Source of the DNA: Litoditis marina
Lineage: Eukaryota > Nematoda > Chromadorea > Rhabditida > Rhabditidae
NCBI GenBank assembly: GCA_964036275.1
Contig: OZ038440.1
Coordinates: 12,251,690 to 12,315,689 of the forward strand
Direction: 5' to 3'
Length of the DNA stretch: 64,000 bases
The position numbers and the translations under genes were made by a program. Below are positions 60,501-64,000 of the stretch, piece by piece. Positions within the stretch are counted from its first letter, which is position 1, and every line of letters starts with the position of its first letter. The notes under the pieces are model-generated. The model was not told where the DNA came from and ran no database searches. It saw only the letters and a program-made list of their open reading frames with translations.

Positions 60501-63500
60501 CCCCGTTCAGTGCGAGTTGGCAGCAGCTATGGTATTGTTATCGAAACAAAAATTTTGTTTTCTTAGTTTGGAGCTGGAGCCAAATCGCTTTTCCTCTCCA
60601 ATTCCAAGAAAAGTGCAAAAATCAACGCCGAATTCTACGAAAAGTCCATAAACACAGCGTCGACTTCCATGACGAAGTCCAAAATAACAACCACTATTAG
60701 ACACACGAAACCCACCTCGTCCAATAGCACCCATTCTCCTCGTTTGATGGCCCTCAGAACGGGTCCGTCTTCCCATCGGAATGAGATGGTACCATCCGGC
60801 ATCACCACCGGCACATCACTTCCGAATAGGTCAGATAGATCCTAAAACAATGAGAACATGAACTGTGCGAAGTTTCGGTTAACAGCAATAACATGGTAAT
60901 GTTAAGAACATGAACTATGTGTCTATGTGAGGTTTTGATAAACGGCGATCACATGTAATATCAAGGACAAACTTAGAGAGAGCTTCTTCATCAATTCATA
61001 GTCAGCCATAATTAATGACCTTCATTTCAATCAAGGGTAAGGTAATCATGGGTAACCACGACATAATCGTGGTTTCCGAGTTATTCTTTACCACTAGAAA
61101 AAGAAATAGGAGGTACAATGCCGGTACAATATAACTGACTGTCTGGTCCGAGAGGTTGAGTCGTGTGATAGGATGTCCTGTCAGTTGAGCCAGGGCCATC
61201 ACCGTACTAGACTTGCCGCAACCGGGTCCGCCCTCCAGTAGAATTGGTTTGTTGATGAGTAGACCTCTAGAAAACACATATGAGCTCGTACAAATGAGAG
61301 AAACTAACTTCCACAGCGGTTGAATTCTCAAGAAAGATACCGTGAGAATAATATACTGCATCGATTTCTGGAATGAATCTTTCATATTGAAAAAGGAACA
61401 TACCTCGCAATGCGGTAGAAGTTGGAGACGCAAGTGGGTGCCTTCAGTGAGAAGGCCTTCGGTACGACTGTCGGTAGTGGTCCGTGGGCCACAGAGAGAG
61501 GGCCTATCGTCAGTCTCTCTGTCGACTGACGGACTTCGTGAGACTTCTCCGCCAGAGCAGTTGAAGAGTCGAGAAGCCGCGAGAGCTGGAACAAAAACAA
61601 ATAAACACTGTAGAATCTCTTACTTGGTCGTTGTCTGACGAAGAAAGAGCACACTTTTTAGACGTTCCTCAATCTGGAACATCGTATTCCCTTTAAGATA
61701 AAGTAACTAGCCATAGTTAAGTTGATGTGCTCATCTTTTACGTCCCAGTGACACAAATATATAACCAGTAAATATACTAACAATAGTATTAGCATCGTTG
61801 ACCACGTCGTCCAGTTTAATATTCATTCTGGTGGGGAGTCCAGCCAGTGCATCGAGGAAGACGGCTGCCAGGGATTCTCGCAGGGAGGACGTCTCCTCAA
61901 GAGAGTGCTCCAGACAGGCGGCGAACAGATCGGCACACGCAACCACATCACGCACAGAGGCCGAGTGTCTACAAACAACATCACTTTTAACAATGCGTTC
62001 GTGAGGAAATAGATATACACGAGGAAGGTACGACTTAGCCAGAAATAATACCTTTCTGATTTTGCATCAAAAAACAAAAACATACGAACAAGACTTCGTG
62101 TTCTCATAATTTTTCTGAAACAATGGTAGTGAAGTATTACCTAAACACGTGTGAGTATTTGTGGAAGAACTCGGCGATCCAAGCAATGGCGGCACGAGCC
62201 GGCTTCGATGGGCGAGATTGGCAAATCTCTTTTGCTCTGACATTTCGGTCCAGTCTGGCGTCGAAAATTGCAACCAGCTCGTCTCCTTCATAGTCATTTG
62301 ACGACCACACTTCTGTGAAACGATTCCGCAGCGCTTTCGACAACTGAAATGAATTTGTTGAAAAAACTAAAGCTATATAAAGCTTTTCTATCTGGTCTAG
62401 TGGCAGCTGGTCGATCGACGATCCTCCGTTATCCTGTTTCCATCCCAATACCCTACGTGTATTCCATTCAGGTAACCAGTCTGACCGATACGAGATGGAA
62501 AGTCCTGGCCACGAGCGACTGAGAAACGCTGGCCAGTATTCATAACAGGAATACATATTCACAGTCGATTCGTCGGCATGTCACTGGATCTATGTCTCAG
62601 AAAATACGAATGTCCACCATGAGGAATCAACTGTACCACTACTGCACAAGAAGCCGTTCTGACGATAATGTGATATGTATGATGATCACCCCCTCGAAAC
62701 GATGCGTGAAAGGGAAAAAATAAATATGATGTAAATATATAACGCCATCTGGAAGCATATGTGCATCAGGAATTTGTTACTGTCACCAACATTTTGAAAA
62801 TGATTCACGAAACTAGCTTCTCCTATAACAAACTGTTGAACAACATGAAATGGATAATACCTCTTTCTTTCCGTAGTCTCCACCAGGATTCATGGTAGCG
62901 ATCATTTCGTAGCCCTTCGCAGCAGAAACTGAGTGAACGTCTACGCCAGCATCTGATAGAAGCAGCGCACGATCCTGAACAGTATACAGTATTACTTTGT
63001 AAGTAACATGATGATAACGAGTTTATCGATTGGTTATATTATTTTTTCCCAGTTTTTTTCAAAATCCAAACTGTTCACTCTAAACTCCATTTATATTGGT
63101 GGGTGGCAGCAGCTATCCCTGTGTTGTCGTGTCAACAGATCTAGGATCTAGCTATAGATAAACAAGATAAATATAGCGTCAAACTAAACACACCTCTTCG
63201 AAAAGGGGATTCAGCCGTTCTAGCACCGAATCTTCGGCTAGTGAGATCTCATCCACCAACAGCGGTGCTCCTGATCGCATTGCCGAGATGACAATACCGT
63301 CCGACCATTCAAACCTAAAATAGTTAGTAAAAATACAATACTAGACAGAACAATGTGAATAAATCAATAAATCACACCCCAACGTCTTTCGGCATGAAAA
63401 TAACCAAAACATTATCAAGGTTTCAGAGATCAGGACTTCATTTATGAATACTTCTCTCTATATTTATATTCCAAGTTTCCTAAGATAAGCGAACGAATGT

Positions 63501-63670
63501 GCTTACCCTCCCCCATCCTTGGGCCTCAATCGTCCCAAAAGATCCGCCGTTTCAGTTCTCTCGTGACAGTTGATTGTCAACAGTTTCCCTCTTCCCATCA
63601 CTTCTGCCAGACTCGTCTTTCCGCCACCAGTCTCTCCCACCATCAGAACCGATTCATCACGAATCCAGGC
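30573..63670 (-). CDS. MDN1: Midasin, C-terminal 3298 residues, 74 exons (5' partial)
   Basis: Midasin is a giant dynein-like AAA+ ATPase that pulls assembly factors off pre-60S ribosomes in the nucleolus and nucleoplasm. I traced 74 exons from 63507-63670 to 30573-30704 (stop TAA). They join with consistent phase to 3298 codons without any stop or frameshift. Order: AAA4, AAA5, AAA6, long helical linker, Asp/Glu-rich region, MIDAS domain. Human midasin is about 5600 aa, so the N-terminus and AAA1-3 lie right of the window. Typical introns are 70-500 bp. The last one is 5.7 kb because of an LTR retrotransposon. The intron after exon 11 (59361-59478) seems to start GC rather than GT. Intronic MITEs are frequent. 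The ring numbering rests on AAA5-type motifs followed by one more module and then the linker. Confidence 0.95.
30850..31274 (+). repeat. 5' LTR
   Basis: 425 bp, TG...CA ends. Contains CGGAGCCAGGACGACGGAGC and related GGAGCC repeats near its start and AT-rich sequence after. Matches 35923-36347 over the full length. Confidence 0.92.
31275..33425 (+). other. LTR element leader, no open frame
   Basis: A long untranslated leader after the primer-binding site. It has no conserved coding sequence. A B-box-like GGTTCGACTCC occurs at about 32506. Sequence is AT-rich with CCCATTTCATTTTATCC-like repeats around 31320-31370. Confidence 0.5.
33427..34445 (+). repeat. 68-bp minisatellite inside the LTR element (~15 copies)
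   Basis: The unit reads TAGCCATCCTTCACCCTATT, then TTAACTGTTCCCAATATCCC, then AGATTTTCAAAGCTACCTTC, then CCATTAAG. About 15 copies run head to tail with a few percent variation (ATAACC for TAGCC, TTACC for TCACC, CCAGTAAG near the 3' end). It is non-coding in all frames and lies directly upstream of the gag-like region. Confidence 0.95.
34575..35190 (+). pseudogene. Degenerate gag-like reading frame of the LTR element
   Basis: An ATG at about 34575 opens a short frame that stops at about 34632. The frame then shifts to the segment from about 34740, which shows a retroelement gag-like fold (KFSGDGDDIFTTWLAKFFDV, LPLYLVDGARMHYD). It shifts again near 34985 into a segment with VENAREDLFDLRQG and VGQFAKKIKEKC. 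At least one stop and two frame changes mean no full capsid protein can be made. No pol frame follows. Confidence 0.7.
35230..35922 (+). other. LTR element 3' interior, noncoding
   Basis: No pol-like frame. There are loose repeats of CGCAAATATGCCC and CTTTTATTGTAACC-like sequence at about 35300-35460, then a purine tract before the right LTR at 35923. Confidence 0.5.
35923..36347 (+). repeat. 3' LTR
   Basis: 425 bp, starts TGTCATGATATC and ends GGTTAACA, followed by the CGAG duplication. It ends about 70 bp from midasin exon 73 (36417-36530). Confidence 0.92.
37262..37375. repeat. Short degenerate tandem repeats in a midasin intron
   Basis: Interleaved repeats of AGTTATTCC, AGTTCAA and CCCAGGTGGAAT lie between exons 70 and 71. 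Noncoding. Confidence 0.7.
38126..41905 (-). other. MDN1: Midasin Asp/Glu-rich region (exons 57-67)
   Basis: Exons 41833-41905, 41581-41669, 41335-41400, 41031-41141, 40560-40653, 40141-40339, 39810-39948, 39368-39573, 38935-39160, 38436-38636 and 38126-38192. The coding strand is dominated by GAG/GAC/GAA codons, giving blocks such as EEDEDKGKGER and KEKEEEEEKDG. The conserved start GGMGEGKSSSDAKDVTDEME and KLWDEEE mark the entry. This disordered acidic tether links the linker to the MIDAS domain. Its antisense strand produces long spurious Pro/Ser/Leu- or Arg-rich frames. Confidence 0.9.
38800..38933 (+). mobile_element. MITE, CACGTGAAAC family (copy 3), abutting a splice donor
   Basis: The copy starts near ATTAGTCAGTTGCACAGTCA and runs through ACGTGATTGTTCAATTTACT to about 38927. 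Midasin exon 65 ends at 38935, so on the minus strand the donor GTACCATATACAATAAG runs directly into the element's end. The first bases of this intron may therefore be element-derived. Confidence 0.75.
42407..42471. repeat. Inverted repeat in a midasin intron
   Basis: TTTCTGTGAAAAG and CTTTTCACAGAAA are a perfect 13-bp inverted pair about 40 bp apart, between exons 55 and 56. Confidence 0.6.
44000..44116. mobile_element. piggyBac-like foldback MITE in a midasin intron
   Basis: The left arm GAAGGACGATTATGTGGTCC and right arm GGTCCACATAATCGTCCTTC are perfect complements, with a further inner pair CAGTCCTTTAAACTGC / GCAGTTTAAAGGAC. TTAA lies immediately outside both arms (43996-43999 and 44117-44120), the target duplicated by piggyBac elements. 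117 bp, noncoding. Confidence 0.7.
47320..47455. repeat. Imperfect ~64-bp tandem repeat in a midasin intron
   Basis: Just over two copies of a unit reading GGAAA, TATTATAGAAGGATTG, AATAACACA, TTTTCTTTCGTTTGG. It is between exons 42 and 43, directly next to the acceptor of exon 43. Noncoding. Confidence 0.75.
49923..50146. mobile_element. MITE with CATACACCGCCA ends in a midasin intron
   Basis: The left end CCATACACCGCCAAGGCCTCT and right end AGAGGCCCCTGGCGGTGTATGG are inverted. Inside are four GGGGTCGCG-type repeats in both halves. The terminal CATACACC resembles the two hAT-type MITEs at 58307 and 59023. A target duplication is not clear. Confidence 0.7.
54100..54198. mobile_element. Foldback element in a midasin intron
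   Basis: TTTTTCAGCGACAC at about 54103 and GTGTCGCTGAAAAA at about 54183 are perfect complements. Inner arms ACATCTGTTAT / ATAACAGAATGT extend the hairpin to nearly the whole 97-bp unit. Target duplication not identified. Confidence 0.65.
54362..54575 (+). mobile_element. hAT-type MITE with perfect 8-bp duplication
   Basis: The left end CAGGGGAGGGCAGATATGG and right end GCCCGCCCCTG are inverted hAT-like termini. AAAGTGGT is repeated exactly at 54354-54361 and 54576-54583. The left ~45 bp match the end of the element at 27028-27197. Noncoding. Confidence 0.9.
55768..55791. repeat. Poly-C tract
   Basis: An uninterrupted run of about 20 C in a midasin intron. Similar mono-C or mono-G runs occur at about 26744-26756, 27127-27152, 45467-45475 and 49068-49081. 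Their exact lengths are likely to be unreliable in any assembly. Confidence 0.85.
56138..58149 (-). other. MDN1: Midasin AAA6 module with degenerate P-loop (exons 15-20)
   Basis: Exons 58022-58149, 57723-57840, 57344-57475, 56927-57099, 56540-56647 and 56138-56294. The P-loop reads IGSRNTGKRATV, where the usual Thr/Ser after the Lys is Arg. Walker B is HWLIIEDVNLC. The strongly conserved end is AVLDRLNSCLE, ISERQ, HPNFRVFLTMD and EISRAMRNR. Nucleotide may be bound poorly, consistent with a structural role for this module. Confidence 0.85.
58307..58476. mobile_element. hAT-type MITE with perfect 8-bp duplication
   Basis: Ends CATACACCAGCAAGG and CCTTACTGGCGTATG. CTTTCAAG flanks both sides (58299-58306, 58477-58484). 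The interior GTTGTCCGAATAGTC and GGACTACTTTTTG are shared with the element at 59772-59945. It lies in the midasin intron between exons 14 and 15. Confidence 0.85.
59023..59223. mobile_element. hAT-type MITE with perfect 8-bp duplication
   Basis: Ends CACACACCAG and CTGGTGTATG. CTACAAAC is repeated exactly at 59015-59022 and 59224-59231. The interior differs from the 58307 element although the terminal CATACACCAG is the same. It is in the intron between midasin exons 12 and 13. Confidence 0.82.
59772..59945. mobile_element. Diverged relative of the 58307 MITE
   Basis: CAGTAATGTTGTCCGAATAA at the left and ACTGTTACTG at the right are inverted. GGACTACTTTTT and CACTTTTTGTCGAATAGT are shared with the 58307 element. 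No target duplication is visible. It is in the intron between midasin exons 10 and 11. Confidence 0.65.
62141..63670 (-). other. MDN1: Midasin AAA4 module (exons 1-4)
   Basis: Exons 63507-63670, 63194-63314, 62861-62974 and 62141-62343. Walker A is GETGGGKTSL. INCHERTETADLLGRLRP follows. Walker B is PLLVDEISLAEDSVLERLN. The sensor-1 region is ATMNPGGDYGKKE, and LSKALRNRFTE carries the arginines at the ring interface. All key ATPase residues are present, so this module is expected to bind and hydrolyse ATP. Confidence 0.88.
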
Positions 63671-64000
63671 CTGAGGAACGTGATCAACAGTTCAAAACAG
63701 GTATTCAAAATCAATCTCTGTATAAAAAAATTGAAAATGTTCGATTTTCTATTCGAGAAAAAAGTGTAAATTTGATCTTTATTTTTTCGTTGGCCAGGTC
63801 TTATTGTCTTATATGGAGAACTTCACTGGTTTGTTGAACGAGCCTCTATTTCTGTCTCACTTAGAGAAATTTGAATAATTTTGTTTTAAATTTAGAAAGA
63901 CTATATAAGACGCTGCAATATATATGATCCCACTAAATCCGACAAATACACACATTTCTCGAAAATGTTGTGCAAAATACACATCGGTTGTCACGAAAGT

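Larger units (their letters stand above)
58571..61968 (-). other. MDN1: Midasin AAA5 module and following helices (exons 5-14)
   Basis: Exons 61782-61968, 61404-61585, 61140-61266, 60716-60841, 60300-60405, 59960-60054, 59479-59574, 59259-59360, 58894-58965 and 58571-58663. Walker A is EGGPGCGKSS. RLNLSDQTDLSDLFGSD follows. Walker B is EWVLLDEMNLASQSVLEGLN, split by an intron after the DE pair. Sensor-1 is FFACQNPRAQGGNRRALPKS and then FINRFT. This is the best conserved part of the window. Confidence 0.9.

Overview
This window is animal nuclear DNA, most likely from an invertebrate. Every gene is split by GT-AG introns. The recognisable proteins are a mitochondrial carrier, a pyruvate dehydrogenase E2 subunit and the ribosome-assembly ATPase midasin. 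A small secreted precursor ends in a W(X6)W-amide motif, which suggests a protostome. I cannot name the species. Introns and spacers are full of small inverted-repeat transposons, LINE, LTR and tRNA-like repeats, and mono-C or polypyrimidine runs.

Layout: 23-1980 (+) holds the last four exons of an unrecognised gene. 4901-7911 (+) is an 11-exon mitochondrial phosphate carrier (300 aa). 7912-17100 has no gene I can support, only MITEs, tRNA-like repeats and a LINE tail. 17360-18670 (+) is a two-exon, 75-aa neuropeptide-type precursor. 19440-21930 (+) is a 5'-truncated LINE whose reverse transcriptase is split by a TA-flanked MITE. 22153-22316 is a Harbinger-like foldback MITE. 22982-29674 (+) is a 13-exon pyruvate dehydrogenase E2 gene (505 aa), whose ninth intron carries a hAT-type MITE with a miniature LTR element (TRIM) inserted into its target-site duplication. 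30573-63670 (-) is the C-terminal part of midasin: 74 exons encoding 3298 codons, running off the right edge. Its last intron is swollen by a 5.5-kb LTR retrotransposon at 30850-36347.

The housekeeping genes belong to two systems. The phosphate carrier and PDH E2 serve the mitochondrial matrix (phosphate import, acetyl-CoA production). Midasin is the AAA+ motor that strips assembly factors from pre-60S ribosomes. I see no operon-like logic: E2 and midasin converge, and the rest is spaced by repeats.

The most interesting items are the single-copy W(X6)W-amide precursor; the non-autonomous LTR element with apparently identical LTRs, a 68-bp minisatellite and a broken gag inside the last midasin intron; the TRIM-in-hAT nest, whose junctions can be read exactly; and several MITE families with intact target-site duplications. 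Exon edges were placed by hand from splice signals and reading-frame phase, so allow an error of 1-2 bases.
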